From positions 1 through 64,000 of the forward strand of contig CAJUDY010000003.1 of the NCBI GenBank assembly GCA_910584945.1: 64,000 nt of DNA, written 5' to 3'. Under the pieces are notes generated by a model, which saw only the letters and a program-made list of their open reading frames with translations, had not been told where the DNA came from and did not search any database. How positions within the stretch are numbered: position 1 is the first letter of the stretch; the number at the start of each line of letters is the position of its first letter. This document shows positions 1 through 8,859 of this stretch, one piece after another. The DNA comes from an uncultured Lachnospiraceae bacterium. GTDB taxonomy: Bacteria > Bacillota > Clostridia > Lachnospirales > Lachnospiraceae. The position numbers were made by a program, and so were the translations under genes.

Positions 1-93
1 TGAGGTGTTTTAGGATTGCGGGAGCATGAAATGCGGAGCAATCCGTGGTATCATGATGATCCTGAGATTTAGAAAAGAAAGGCGAATATTCCC

Positions 94-990
94 ATGATCG
101 ATAAACAGAAGCACAATCAGAATCTGATGAAGGCCATCAAGCGGATGCATACCCTGGTGGAAAGTGAAGACATTGAAAAGCAGCGCGCCTCCAAAGACAG
201 CCTGGGCAATCTCCTGGTGCGCAGCAGCGATCTGAATTATGAAGATGTGGAGATTGACGGAATGAAGGCAGAATGGGTCAGCGTTAAAAGGAGCCACATG
301 AAAAAATACATCCTGCTCTACTGCCATGGAGGCGGATACAACACCGGAAGCTTAAAGTACGCCAGAAGCATCACCAATAAACTGGCCGCCTCCACCTCCA
401 TGGACGTCTTAAGCTTTGATTACCGGCTGGCGCCGGAGCATCCCTATCCGGCGGCCCTTCACGACGCGCTCAGTATGTGGGATTACCTGATGTACTTAGG
501 CTACGGCGCGCGGGACGTAATCCTTGCCGGGGACTCCGCCGGAGGAAATCTGGCCCTTTCCCTGACTCTCACCTTAAAAGAGCAGAAACGAATCCTTCCA
601 AGAGGGCTTGTACTGTTTTCTCCGTGGACCGACCTGACCAGAAGCGGCGCCTCTCACCGAAGCAAGCAGAAGATCGACCCCATCCTGACGGAAGACTATC
701 TGACCCGCGCCATCGAGGATTACGCGGGAGACCGGGATCTGCAGGACCCCTTCATCTCCCCGCTCTACGGCGATTATCATGATTTCCCGCCGGTCCTGAT
801 TCAGGCAGGCTCCAACGAAATCCTCCTGTCGGATTCCCAGGACCTCCACAAGCAGATGATCCGCCACCAGTCCGGCGCCAGGATTGCCGTCTATCAGGGC
901 ATGTGGCATGTGTTCCAGATGTCTCCCTTCAAGACGGCCTACGAGGCCATGGACCAGGCGGCGGAATTCATCTTCGATATCTGCCGCTAA
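94..990 (+). CDS. alpha/beta hydrolase, HSL (hormone-sensitive lipase) family esterase
   Basis: A 298-residue alpha/beta hydrolase, probably an esterase acting on short acyl esters or a deacetylase. Seen directly: oxyanion-hole motif HGGGY at residues 78-82, nucleophile elbow GDSAG at 146-150 (Ser148), the family motif YRLAPEHPYPA around 110-120, and a C-terminal GMWHVF carrying the likely catalytic His272. This order is that of the HSL/type IV esterase family. No signal peptide, so cytoplasmic. A GAAAGG ribosome site sits about 10 bases before the ATG. It ends 2 bases before the convergent DegV gene. Substrate unknown. Confidence 0.9.
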   Translation: MIDKQKHNQNLMKAIKRMHTLVESEDIEKQRASKDSLGNLLVRSSDLNYEDVEIDGMKAEWVSVKRSHMKKYILLYCHGGGYNTGSLKYARSITNKLAASTSMDVLSFDYRLAPEHPYPAALHDALSMWDYLMYLGYGARDVILAGDSAGGNLALSLTLTLKEQKRILPRGLVLFSPWTDLTRSGASHRSKQKIDPILTEDYLTRAIEDYAGDRDLQDPFISPLYGDYHDFPPVLIQAGSNEILLSDSQDLHKQMIRHQSGARIAVYQGMWHVFQMSPFKTAYEAMDQAAEFIFDICR

Positions 991-992
991 GA

Positions 993-1853
993 TCAGTCCA
1001 GATACTGAATCCCGGCGCCCAAAAGTCCGCTTCCCAGATAAATCGAGAGGGCGGCTCCGATCCTGGCCCGGTACAGGCAGCAGCTGTCCGGAAGGGCCTC
1101 TGTAAGTTTCTGCTCCAGAGCGTCCCTTTCTTCGGGGGCTCCTCCGTCTGCCACCACCAGGTTATAGGGCCGTCCCTCCTCTTTCAGCTCCTCCACCAGC
1201 TGTAAAAGCCGCTTCTCCACCTGCTTGTGGGTGCGTACTTTTGCCGCTGTATAGATCTCTCCGTCCCCGTCGAAGGACAGGATCGGCTTGATATCCAGAA
1301 GCATTCCTGCCAAAGCGGCCGCCTTCCCGATCCTGCCTCCTTTTTGCAGATATTCCAGCGTATCTATGGAGAAAAAGACCCTGGTGCCTGCAATCAGCTT
1401 TTCAATCTTTTCTTTCAGTTCTTCGAATCCCATACCTTCTTCGACGTACTTTGCCGCCTGGAGAGCGATGACGCCGATACCGATGCTGGCCTGTCTGGAA
1501 TCATAGACCTTAACCTCCAGTCCTTCAAGCTCCTCCGCCTCCAGACGTACATGGTTCACGGTACCGGACAATCCTCCGGATAACAGGATCGCCACTGCTT
1601 TGGTATAGCCCTGCTTCTTGATCCTGGCAAAGGTATCCTCCACATCCGCCCCGCTGGGAGTGCTGGACTTTGGCAGTTCTTTTTTCAGTCTCTCGTAGAT
1701 GTCCTCTGCATGGATATCCACTCCGTCCCGGTACTCTCCGTCCGAACAGGCAATCCGCATGGGAAGCACAAAAAGATGATGTTTCCTGACCAGCTCTCCG
1801 GGCACGTCGGCGCAGGAGTCTGTGATCACCGCAATTTTCTCTGTTGTTGACAT
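993..1853 (-). CDS. DegV family fatty-acid-binding protein
   Basis: A 286-residue DegV/FakB-type protein. DegV proteins bind a fatty acid and, with a FakA kinase, present it for phosphorylation; no fakA lies nearby, so the partner is inferred only. Seen: N-terminal DSCADVP, the STPSGADV loop and LSGGLSGTVN, which form the lipid head-group pocket in this family, and full family length. A GAGGT ribosome site precedes the ATG. The gene is convergent with the hydrolase at 94-990 and stands alone. Confidence 0.92.
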   Translation of the reverse strand: MSTTEKIAVITDSCADVPGELVRKHHLFVLPMRIACSDGEYRDGVDIHAEDIYERLKKELPKSSTPSGADVEDTFARIKKQGYTKAVAILLSGGLSGTVNHVRLEAEELEGLEVKVYDSRQASIGIGVIALQAAKYVEEGMGFEELKEKIEKLIAGTRVFFSIDTLEYLQKGGRIGKAAALAGMLLDIKPILSFDGDGEIYTAAKVRTHKQVEKRLLQLVEELKEEGRPYNLVVADGGAPEERDALEQKLTEALPDSCCLYRARIGAALSIYLGSGLLGAGIQYLD

Positions 1854-2040
1854 ACTCTTACCTCATTCCTTTGTATCTCAAAGTAGTTAAGAGGTATCTT
1901 AATACAATCTCCAGAAAGTTGCAATATCTTTTATGTCGTTGACTGCTTTTTTCGTTATTTTTTTTACCAGTCCGATCCAGGTCCGGTCGGTTATAATTTT
2001 CCCAGATCTGCACATACTGTCTTTGAAAGGATGGTGCAAC

Positions 2041-2178
2041 ATGAAAAACGAACATCAAAACAGCAAAGAAACCGACAACCAGAGTTTCCATAATGCCGGC
2101 AACTGCCACCGGGACGATACTCCAAAAGAAGTCATCCCTGATGAAGTTCCGCGGAAAGACGGGCCTGGAGGGGAATAA
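2041..2178 (+). CDS. small hydrophilic hypothetical protein (45 aa)
   Basis: A 45-residue ORF starting MKNEHQNSKETDN and ending with DGPGGE. Support: a GAAAGGATGG ribosome-like site 5 bases before the ATG, a TATAAT hexamer at 1992-1997, and a stop only 10 bases before the convergent DUF4132 stop. It is strongly charged, has no membrane segment and one Cys/His pair. I do not recognise a family. It could be chance, because no -35 element fits the TATAAT. Confidence 0.4.
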   Translation: MKNEHQNSKETDNQSFHNAGNCHRDDTPKEVIPDEVPRKDGPGGE

Positions 2179-2190
2179 TTCATTCCCCTC
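2168..2190. terminator. hairpin spanning two convergent stop codons
   Basis: Perfect 9-bp arms GAGGGGAAT / ATTCCCCTC with a 5-base loop. It contains the stop codon of the 45-aa ORF and touches the stop of the DUF4132 gene. There is no T-run on either strand, so it is terminator-like rather than a clear intrinsic terminator. Confidence 0.3.
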
Positions 2191-5100
2191 AGGACGAACG
2201 TTCTTCTGCAGTGCCGGTTACCCTTGTAAGCTTATGGACAATCTCACTGAAATACTCCGGTGGAATCTCCCCCAATGCGTACCGCTCCGTCTCCCAGGTA
2301 CGTCCCACCCGCTTCTCTTTCCCCGGTTTATGAAAACTGACGCCGTAAACGGTCACTTCTCCGTTCTCCCCGCCCACACAACAGCCGGAAAATTCCAGTT
2401 TTACCGTGATCTCCTGATCGGTCCGGACAAAGTGAATGTAACTGCCGCCATCCAGGATCTCTCCCCGGTACCAGCCCGCATTCAAAAGTCTGCCGCTTAA
2501 GGACAGACCGTTGATTGTACGCCCATGGAAACGTGTCAACTCCGTCTGCTCTCTTTCTTCCTCCGTGACGGTATACACCGGACGGTCCAGCTGGAGGACG
2601 GGCTGGATAATCTCATAATCGGACAGCTGCTCTCTCCATGCTGACCGAAGATCCGGGGACAGGGCCACTGGATGTACCAGACCGATGACGGATTCTTCGG
2701 GCAGAAGATACGCTTCTTCTTCCGCTGTATTAAAGCTTCCGTCTTCCATATAACGAAAGGTCTCCCGAAGCGTCCCGTTCTCATACACGCCCCAGATCAG
2801 ACCTGTCGCAAAGGGATGCATGACCGGATTCTGCATAAAGAGTTCCTGCCACCTCGCCTTCGGCCAGCGGCGCCCAAGTCCCATGGCCTGCTCCAGACGG
2901 AAGGTCTGATTGGCAACGACCGTTTTCAGCTGTTTCTTTAGAAGCTTCCAGGCTTCGTAGGACGCACCTGCCGTCTCCGGATCGTCCTGTCTGCCGGACG
3001 CGGGAAGATTCTTAAATTTCTTTCCTTTTTCGTCGAATATCTCCAGCGTCAGAGCAGGGGTGAGAAGTACCCGGAACTTCCGCCTCCCGTAGTCAAAGAC
3101 CCGCTCCGTCTGTTCGTCGAAGCCCAGGTTCGGTACGATCCGATCTTCCAGTTCTTCTTTCGTGAGGCCAAGCTGCTTCGCCGCAGACGCCAGAGCCCCG
3201 GCCGCAGCGGCTTTCACCTGACGGAACCGGAATTTCCTGCCGATCTGGTCCACCTGCATAAGCGCCGTGGAGGTTCCGTTCAGTGCCAGCGCCTGCACCG
3301 CCTCCGCGGCCATGGCGCCTCTCCTTCCGTCCGCCCATTGCTGAATCTGCCGGTACAGTACCGGGACGATCTGCTCCCCTCCATGGATGGAGGCCGTATA
3401 GAGCACCCATTTCTTCTTCGCCGGCGCATCTTCCGACAGCCATAGATCGTACAACTCCCGTACATACGCCGCCAGTTCTTCTGGCTTCAATTCTGCCGCC
3501 AGCGTTCCTGCTCCTTCGTGGATACCGGGAATGTTCATGCCCGCATAAGCGGCCAGGATCGCGGCCAGTTCATCCTCCGACGCCTCTTCGCCGTCTTTTT
3601 TATGTACGTTCGTCCGGCTCTTCTCCAGGAACCAAGACAGCTTCCGCTTCATACCGCCAAACAACAGTTCTTCAATCAGTTCCTTTTTGCCCTGCTCCTG
3701 TGGCCCCCGGCTGTCGGACAGCAGAGCCTCCTGAAGCAGGTCTTTGATCTTCTTCGTCTTCTCGGCTTCCAACGCCTGGGTGAGTTGTTCCCGGTACGAT
3801 TCCGCGCCCCAGCTTTTCAGCACCTGCACCGCTGTCTCCCGGACAGAAGCCTTTTTCGCCTTCAGCATGGTGAGCACATCCGCCTCCCAGTCCGGATGCT
3901 TCGCATAAATCATCTGCAGAATCGCCCGCACCTGCTTTGCGCTGTCTCCGGCGCAGGACAGAAGTATTTCTTTATATTCCTCCCCCAGCGCCGCCATGAC
4001 CCGGATGGCCAGTATCCGGGTGTCCGCCAGGCTCCCTTTTGCCGCTTTTGCATATTCTGCCTTCCAGTCCGGGTGTCTGGCCGCAAACGCCTCCACACAC
4101 CTTTGCAAACTCATGTCTGACCGAAAGACCCTCTGATCGCTGTAGTCATAAAAATTCGCATAGGTGGAACCAAAAAAGTCCATCTGATACTGGGCCGGAA
4201 CCTGCTCCTCTTCCAGAAGCTCCAGCATTGCCTGGATCTGTTTCGGGTCGATCAGCTTTCGGTAGCCCGTCTCACTCTTCCCGTCCTCTGGTTTCGGACA
4301 GAGCCAGTACATCCGAAAATAATTGTCGTGTATCCGGAGACATTCCAGCACCAGTGAGCGCCGGTACAGTGTTTGCAGTCCGTTCTCCAGGCAGCTGTGG
4401 AGGATCTTTTCCCGTTCCGATCGATAGAGGGTCGTCTCCCGCCAGTCCTTCACATAAGGCAGGATATCCCCGATCTCCAGCTCCTCCAGAAGATACCGCT
4501 CAGCGATCTCCCGGGCGGACTGGAACGGCTCCGTTATCTCCTGGGCCGCCGTCCTTTGGTACTGATCGTTCAGAATCAGGCTCACCTTTTTATAAAATGC
4601 CGGATTGCCTTCTTCGAGATGTTTTACCAGGTATCCGTAGTCCTTCGCCAGGATCTTCGGAAGCGCCTCCATCATGGCCTCCGGCGCTTTTTTGGCCATC
4701 CGCATCAGTATCCGCTCGTCCTTACCGACACCCCCGGAAGCCCACCGGATATAGACGGCTTCCGGAACCGTCAGGACCTTCTCCAGTCCTTCGATATGCC
4801 GCTCATACCACGCCTCTCCGGTCATCACCAGGGTATTCAGCGCCGCGTTGGGAAGCTCCTCCCCATACATCGCCATGGAAAGGCGGATCATGGACACAAA
4901 CCGGTTGGAATGCTCCGCCGCCAGGCATGCCAGAAATGTCAGGAACCGGACCAGATAATAATACTGGCCTCTTCCCGAGAGAACCGCCCGCACCTCCGGG
5001 TCCATGGACTCCATAGGGTTCGATTCCCGCACAAAGGCTTTGAGACGCTCCAGCAGTTCTCCTTCCGGCTTGTCCCCCTCCTTGAACATCCCGTCGATGT

Positions 5101-5761
5101 TGCCCATCAGCCGGCGCTCCAGATAATCGGTCATCTCCCGGACCCGGGCCGGATCGTCCTCTGCCCGTTCATCCGCTTCGTCCGCTGGAACACGGAGCAC
5201 GCTTTCGGTATCATTCAGCGGTTTGACGCAGTAGAGATAGACGCCCGTCAGGAACATCTTCGTATTAACCGCATCTTCATCATGGCAGAGCTCCAGCATT
5301 TGAACCAAAGTCTCCGGATCTTTTCTTCCCATCTCCGCTAGACAGCAGATTTTCTTCTCACCCCATTCAGACTCTTTCCAGGCGAGGCAGTCGGCCTTCA
5401 GGGCAGCCGCCTCCACCGGCGTGAGGAATTTTCCCGCATATTCAAAATCCCCTGGAAACCCCTGTCCGGAGATCATGTATCTGGCCGTCGTCCCTCCGAT
5501 CCGGACAATCAGCCGAATAAACCGGGCGGCCAACGCCTCGTTTCCCTTTCTTACATCAATCAGAAAGGAATAGTAAACGCCCCTTCGGACGCTCACGTCC
5601 AGCTTGCAGAAATTCTGAACCTCCGCGTCCTTTAGAAGTTCCTGGTCTTCCGGCTCGGACAGGTCCAGATACCGGGCGGCCAGCTTTTGATTGTGTTCTG
5701 TGAGCTCCAGAGAATCCAGGGTTCGCTGAAGCGGTTCCTCATATTTATCTGCTCTAATCAT
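2189..5761 (-). CDS. DUF4132 domain-containing protein (YehI/MolR-like)
   Basis: A giant cytoplasmic protein of about 1190 residues, mostly alpha-helical, HEAT-like sequence followed by a C-terminal DUF4132 region (motif RRWPKARWQELFMQNPVMHP, with GLIWGVY after it). The family includes E. coli YehI and MolR; its biochemistry is not established. I placed the start at the ATG at 5761, which has an AAAGGGGAG ribosome site; the frame stays open to a TTG at 5872, adding 37 residues without a good ribosome site. It lies just downstream of broken mobile-element pieces, and a second, larger DUF4132 gene lies 3 kb upstream on the same strand. Confidence 0.85.
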   Translation of the reverse strand: MIRADKYEEPLQRTLDSLELTEHNQKLAARYLDLSEPEDQELLKDAEVQNFCKLDVSVRRGVYYSFLIDVRKGNEALAARFIRLIVRIGGTTARYMISGQGFPGDFEYAGKFLTPVEAAALKADCLAWKESEWGEKKICCLAEMGRKDPETLVQMLELCHDEDAVNTKMFLTGVYLYCVKPLNDTESVLRVPADEADERAEDDPARVREMTDYLERRLMGNIDGMFKEGDKPEGELLERLKAFVRESNPMESMDPEVRAVLSGRGQYYYLVRFLTFLACLAAEHSNRFVSMIRLSMAMYGEELPNAALNTLVMTGEAWYERHIEGLEKVLTVPEAVYIRWASGGVGKDERILMRMAKKAPEAMMEALPKILAKDYGYLVKHLEEGNPAFYKKVSLILNDQYQRTAAQEITEPFQSAREIAERYLLEELEIGDILPYVKDWRETTLYRSEREKILHSCLENGLQTLYRRSLVLECLRIHDNYFRMYWLCPKPEDGKSETGYRKLIDPKQIQAMLELLEEEQVPAQYQMDFFGSTYANFYDYSDQRVFRSDMSLQRCVEAFAARHPDWKAEYAKAAKGSLADTRILAIRVMAALGEEYKEILLSCAGDSAKQVRAILQMIYAKHPDWEADVLTMLKAKKASVRETAVQVLKSWGAESYREQLTQALEAEKTKKIKDLLQEALLSDSRGPQEQGKKELIEELLFGGMKRKLSWFLEKSRTNVHKKDGEEASEDELAAILAAYAGMNIPGIHEGAGTLAAELKPEELAAYVRELYDLWLSEDAPAKKKWVLYTASIHGGEQIVPVLYRQIQQWADGRRGAMAAEAVQALALNGTSTALMQVDQIGRKFRFRQVKAAAAGALASAAKQLGLTKEELEDRIVPNLGFDEQTERVFDYGRRKFRVLLTPALTLEIFDEKGKKFKNLPASGRQDDPETAGASYEAWKLLKKQLKTVVANQTFRLEQAMGLGRRWPKARWQELFMQNPVMHPFATGLIWGVYENGTLRETFRYMEDGSFNTAEEEAYLLPEESVIGLVHPVALSPDLRSAWREQLSDYEIIQPVLQLDRPVYTVTEEEREQTELTRFHGRTINGLSLSGRLLNAGWYRGEILDGGSYIHFVRTDQEITVKLEFSGCCVGGENGEVTVYGVSFHKPGKEKRVGRTWETERYALGEIPPEYFSEIVHKLTRVTGTAEERSS

Positions 5762-5887
5762 AATCTCCCCTTTCACCGATTTGTCTGATAATCCAGAAAT
5801 ACTGTTCTGCATAACAAATGTGTCCACTTCTGCTTGTGTCAAGTTAGGAGCCATTAATTTTTGAAAAATCAAATATTTGTCTGCCCA

Positions 5888-6245
5888 TTACGATTCTTTT
5901 CGCAAACGGTATATCCTTGTCTTATTTCTTCCTATCGCTTCAACATCATCCATCACAGAGAGTATTTCTCTCGTCCTCGCCATGCTCAAACCCAGCAGCT
6001 TTGCGATATCTCTGGTTTTTGCTGTTTCATTCTCCTGTAAATACAATGTGATTTTTTCTTGGTTATTCCTTGTTTTTATCGCTTGTTTTCTATAAAAATC
6101 TGTATTGATGATGCAGTTCGCCAATGCTTCCCTCAACGCCCAGTGAACCGGCGTATCATCGACCCAGAAACCGCACTCCATCCGAAACGGCACTTTGACA
6201 TCTTTCGTTATCTTATTGTATACACGAAAATAATAGTCAAATATC
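5888..6245 (-). pseudogene. fragment of AlbA/AAA_4-type ATP-binding regulator, 3' part
   Basis: The reading frame gives FDYYFRVYNKITKDVKVPF, then DDTPVHWALREALANCIIN, then a C-terminal winged helix (ETAKTRDIAKLLGLSMART). This matches the middle and end of ATP-binding proteins of the Schlafen AlbA_2/HATPase_c_4 type. An in-frame stop just upstream removes the N-terminal half, and residues between the ATPase piece and the winged helix appear missing. The direct neighbour upstream is the tail of another member of the same family. Confidence 0.6.
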
Positions 6246-6259
6246 CGTCAAATAAAAAT

Positions 6260-6445
6260 CTACGCCCAATATGGAATATATCTTCTCATTTTCAATGAAG
6301 CATTTTCATCAGCTAATTTTATGAATCCAGCTTTCATTGTGTCTTTGATAATTCTTGACACAATAGACATATTTTTCTCATCAACACCAAACCGTTCCCT
6401 TAACACGGCATTTGCCACTGGAATCTCATTTTTGGACGCAGCCAC
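6260..6445 (-). pseudogene. C-terminal winged-helix fragment of a second ATP-binding regulator
   Basis: About 60 residues: VANAVLRERFGVDEKNMSIV followed by SRIIKDTMKAGFIK and a tail ending MRRYIPYWA. That tail is typical of the end of AlbA_2/AAA_4 DNA-binding-domain proteins. The remaining several hundred residues are absent: the sequence upstream is transposase debris. It is likely untranslated or non-functional. Confidence 0.55.
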
Positions 6446-6669
6446 GGCTGACGGATACTCACAATACGTTTTTCAACCGCATGTGTCCTGTTCTCATACA
6501 TGTACCTCTGTTGTTCGTACAGTTTTCCGAAACAGAACCATAGTGCTCGCATCAAAAGGCGGTTCTTCCTGATATCCGGGAAGCCCTGTGAAGTACTGCA
6601 GGTACGGATTTTCTGTGATCTGTTCCACAAGTTCACGGTCGGAATACTGAAATTTCGTCTGGATATTTT
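6440..6669 (-). mobile_element. remnant of an IS1182-like (DUF772) transposase
   Basis: Two frames of the minus strand carry transposase signatures. From about 6666 the frame reads QYSDRELVEQITENPYLQYF then TGLPGYQEEPPFDASTMVLF and stops. In another frame follows YMYENRTHAVEKRIVSIRQP. In intact IS1182-type transposases these blocks are far apart, so there is an internal deletion and a frameshift. No terminal inverted repeats were found. The remnant abuts the stop codon of the beta-lactamase-like gene. Confidence 0.65.
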
Positions 6670-7680
6670 TTATCCGTCTGATTCATCCCAGCCAAAATCA
6701 GACAAAATCTTCACTGCTGTCTCCCTTGCCCTTGCACTGGACACTTCCTGATTGTTGGTCTCTCCCATATACACACAAAAGTATATTCGCCTGTCCGCAT
6801 GATCTGCAAATCCTGTAAACCAGGCGTCAACGACGATTCCGACCGCTTTCCCCATTCCGGTTTTTCCATAGATCATAAAATCTGTTTCCCCAGAATCGGA
6901 CAATCGCATCACCTGCTCCAGTTGCTTTCTTGTTTCTTCCGAATAGTCTGTATATTCACCGAATATTCGTTCCATGACTTCTGCCTGTTCTTTCGGCGAG
7001 ATCTGCAGAGAGGATTCAAGCCAGAAACCAGTCAATGCCGGATTGCTGTTATTTGTATTCAGATGTCCTTCCCAGTCAGAAATATCGCAGTTCCCATAGG
7101 AAAGCCGGTTCAGTTCCTGCTGCATCCGATCCATTCCAATCTCATCGATCACCTCCCGGAAGTACCAGACGCAGGAGGCGTGAAACGCGTCGGAAAAATC
7201 AATATCCCGATTCCACTCTTCGTTCCAGAATGTCTCGCCGCTCCATGTACGGACAGAATCGTCCGGCACGATGATACCACATTCCAGAGCAGTCAATGAG
7301 GAAATGATTTTGAAAGTCGAACACGGAGAACGCCGGGTAAGCGCCGTCTCCTGGTTATAGATCTGATAACGCTTCTCCATCGGATCGTAAAGAACCGCAG
7401 CGCCGTTTATTCCGTCAAAATAATCAGACCAGTCCATTTCTTCTATCGCCGGCTCGTTACTTTCTTTCCGGGAATCATCCGCAGCCGGTTCTTCTGTCTG
7501 TACTGCCTCTTCACCAGAAATATCTTTAAGTTCCGCAGGTTCTTCCGATGCCTGTATATTCGCCGGAGGGCTCTCGGGCAATGGCTCGTCTTTCCCCGCA
7601 CAGCCTGACAGCGCCAGCATGGAAAAAATGAAACTAAAGATACAAACCTCCATTGATTCAATTCTTCTTCTCCTCATCAT
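6670..7680 (-). CDS. lipoprotein with class D beta-lactamase / penicillin-binding transpeptidase domain
   Basis: 336 residues. An N-terminal hydrophobic segment ends in a lipobox (LSGC, Cys27), then an acidic linker (about 30-85), then a class D domain: STFK (Ser121, Lys124), S-x-V as SCV at 169-171, YGN at 195-197, KTG at 273-275 and WFTGF at 287-291. All class D catalytic motifs are present, so it should acylate with beta-lactams; whether it hydrolyses them or serves as a sensor cannot be told. Anchored outside the membrane (inference from the lipobox). The start at 7680 has an AAGGAG site; the frame is open to 7785 within the upstream gene. It ends against transposase debris. Confidence 0.85.
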   Translation of the reverse strand: MMRRRRIESMEVCIFSFIFSMLALSGCAGKDEPLPESPPANIQASEEPAELKDISGEEAVQTEEPAADDSRKESNEPAIEEMDWSDYFDGINGAAVLYDPMEKRYQIYNQETALTRRSPCSTFKIISSLTALECGIIVPDDSVRTWSGETFWNEEWNRDIDFSDAFHASCVWYFREVIDEIGMDRMQQELNRLSYGNCDISDWEGHLNTNNSNPALTGFWLESSLQISPKEQAEVMERIFGEYTDYSEETRKQLEQVMRLSDSGETDFMIYGKTGMGKAVGIVVDAWFTGFADHADRRIYFCVYMGETNNQEVSSARARETAVKILSDFGWDESDG

Positions 7681-7738
7681 TTCTGCTCCTTCAACACTTT
7701 TCACCTGTTTGGCTGGATGCTCATATACGCTTGACCTT

Positions 7739-8842
7739 TTACGAAACCCCCATCTGCCTCCGCACATACTCCAGTTCCTTTTCATAGGAAGGATTTCTCA
7801 GATCACAGGTATACGAAGACTTCGGCTGCTTCGCCCAGAAAGGCTCATTGGACCCCGCTCTGATGCACTCTTCTACCAGTGTTTTGTTGATATGAAATCC
7901 ATAGCTCACACCGTTTTTCTTGAAATCTTTTTGGAGAAGCTCATTTCCATCCAGCGGAATTTCCCGGTAATCTTTTCCTCTGCAATAGCAGATTTTATTC
8001 CGGTCCTGTCCGTCAATGGAGCGGCCGTACATAACCGGATAGTCGACCGCATCCGGGTCTTCCGGCAGCGGCGCATGTCCTATGATCTCATACTCGCCAT
8101 AATAAAAACAGTTATCCATGATATATTCCGACGGGCAGCTGCGTAACTTTGACAGTTCCCCGATGCTCACGTCCGGATCTTCCGTAATAATATGACAGAC
8201 AGAGACGCAGAGCGGTTTCCCCATCAGAATGTTCCAGAATGCACCGCCACTTTTGATAAACTGCCGGACGTCCAGCAGAATCCGGCCATAGCCATAGTTC
8301 CTGCGGTCGTATTTGAAGCGGAAGAAATCCCCCTCCCGATATTTGCAGTGTTGTCTTTTTGCCCCCGCAAAGGCCTGGATCTCCGCCAGATCCTCGGCGC
8401 TGGTATCGGCGATCCATTGATCCAGAAAACCCGCAAGTTCCGCCTCGTCCATAGACGGAACTCCGGCAAAGCTTGACGAATAATAGGTCTTCTGGGTCGT
8501 ATAATTCGCAAGAAGCACGCCGCCGTGGAACTCAAAATACATTCCGTAGGGCGTACAGCGCTGAATATTGACACCGTTCAGGCGTTTTGGCTTTCCCTTT
8601 GCGGTGATCGGAGCGATCTTCGTGCGGTTGTCCTGGGTCTTTAAGCGGTAAGAATTCTCGAGGAAATGTCCATTGTCATGAAGCCAGATCACTTTGCGGA
8701 GGACGTCGCCGTCAAAAAACAGAATGTCCTTTCCCGTAGACAGCTCTGGCCTCACGCAGTTGTTCGGAATCTCCACGCGCTCCCAGGACGGCTCAATCCG
8801 CTCCAGCCCCAGATACTTCCGCTGTTCGTTGGTCAGTTCCAT
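7739..8842 (-). CDS. Imm26-like domain protein
   Basis: 367 residues, no signal peptide or membrane span. The middle part (about 170-200) reads EGDFFRFKYDRRNYGYGRIL, resembling the opening of Imm26-type immunity domains, followed by ILMGKPLCVSV and a later EYEIIGHAPLPEDP. Imm26 proteins are predicted to neutralise toxins in bacterial conflict systems. The gene starts 18 bases after the large DUF4132 gene (AAGGAG site), so the two are probably co-transcribed. No recognisable toxin is adjacent; an immunity role is inferred from the domain only. The first 130 and last 120 residues match nothing I know. Confidence 0.6.
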   Translation of the reverse strand: MELTNEQRKYLGLERIEPSWERVEIPNNCVRPELSTGKDILFFDGDVLRKVIWLHDNGHFLENSYRLKTQDNRTKIAPITAKGKPKRLNGVNIQRCTPYGMYFEFHGGVLLANYTTQKTYYSSSFAGVPSMDEAELAGFLDQWIADTSAEDLAEIQAFAGAKRQHCKYREGDFFRFKYDRRNYGYGRILLDVRQFIKSGGAFWNILMGKPLCVSVCHIITEDPDVSIGELSKLRSCPSEYIMDNCFYYGEYEIIGHAPLPEDPDAVDYPVMYGRSIDGQDRNKICYCRGKDYREIPLDGNELLQKDFKKNGVSYGFHINKTLVEECIRAGSNEPFWAKQPKSSYTCDLRNPSYEKELEYVRRQMGVS

Positions 8843-8859
8843 GTACCAATCTCCTTCTT

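Noticed and set aside
4039..5016. Long plus-strand frame opposite the DUF4132 gene
   Set aside because: Pro/Ser/Arg-rich composition typical of antisense shadow in GC-rich coding DNA.
5762..5872. 37-residue N-terminal extension of the first DUF4132 protein from a TTG
   Set aside because: The ATG at 5761 has a strong AAAGGGGAG site; the extension lacks one and borders gene debris.
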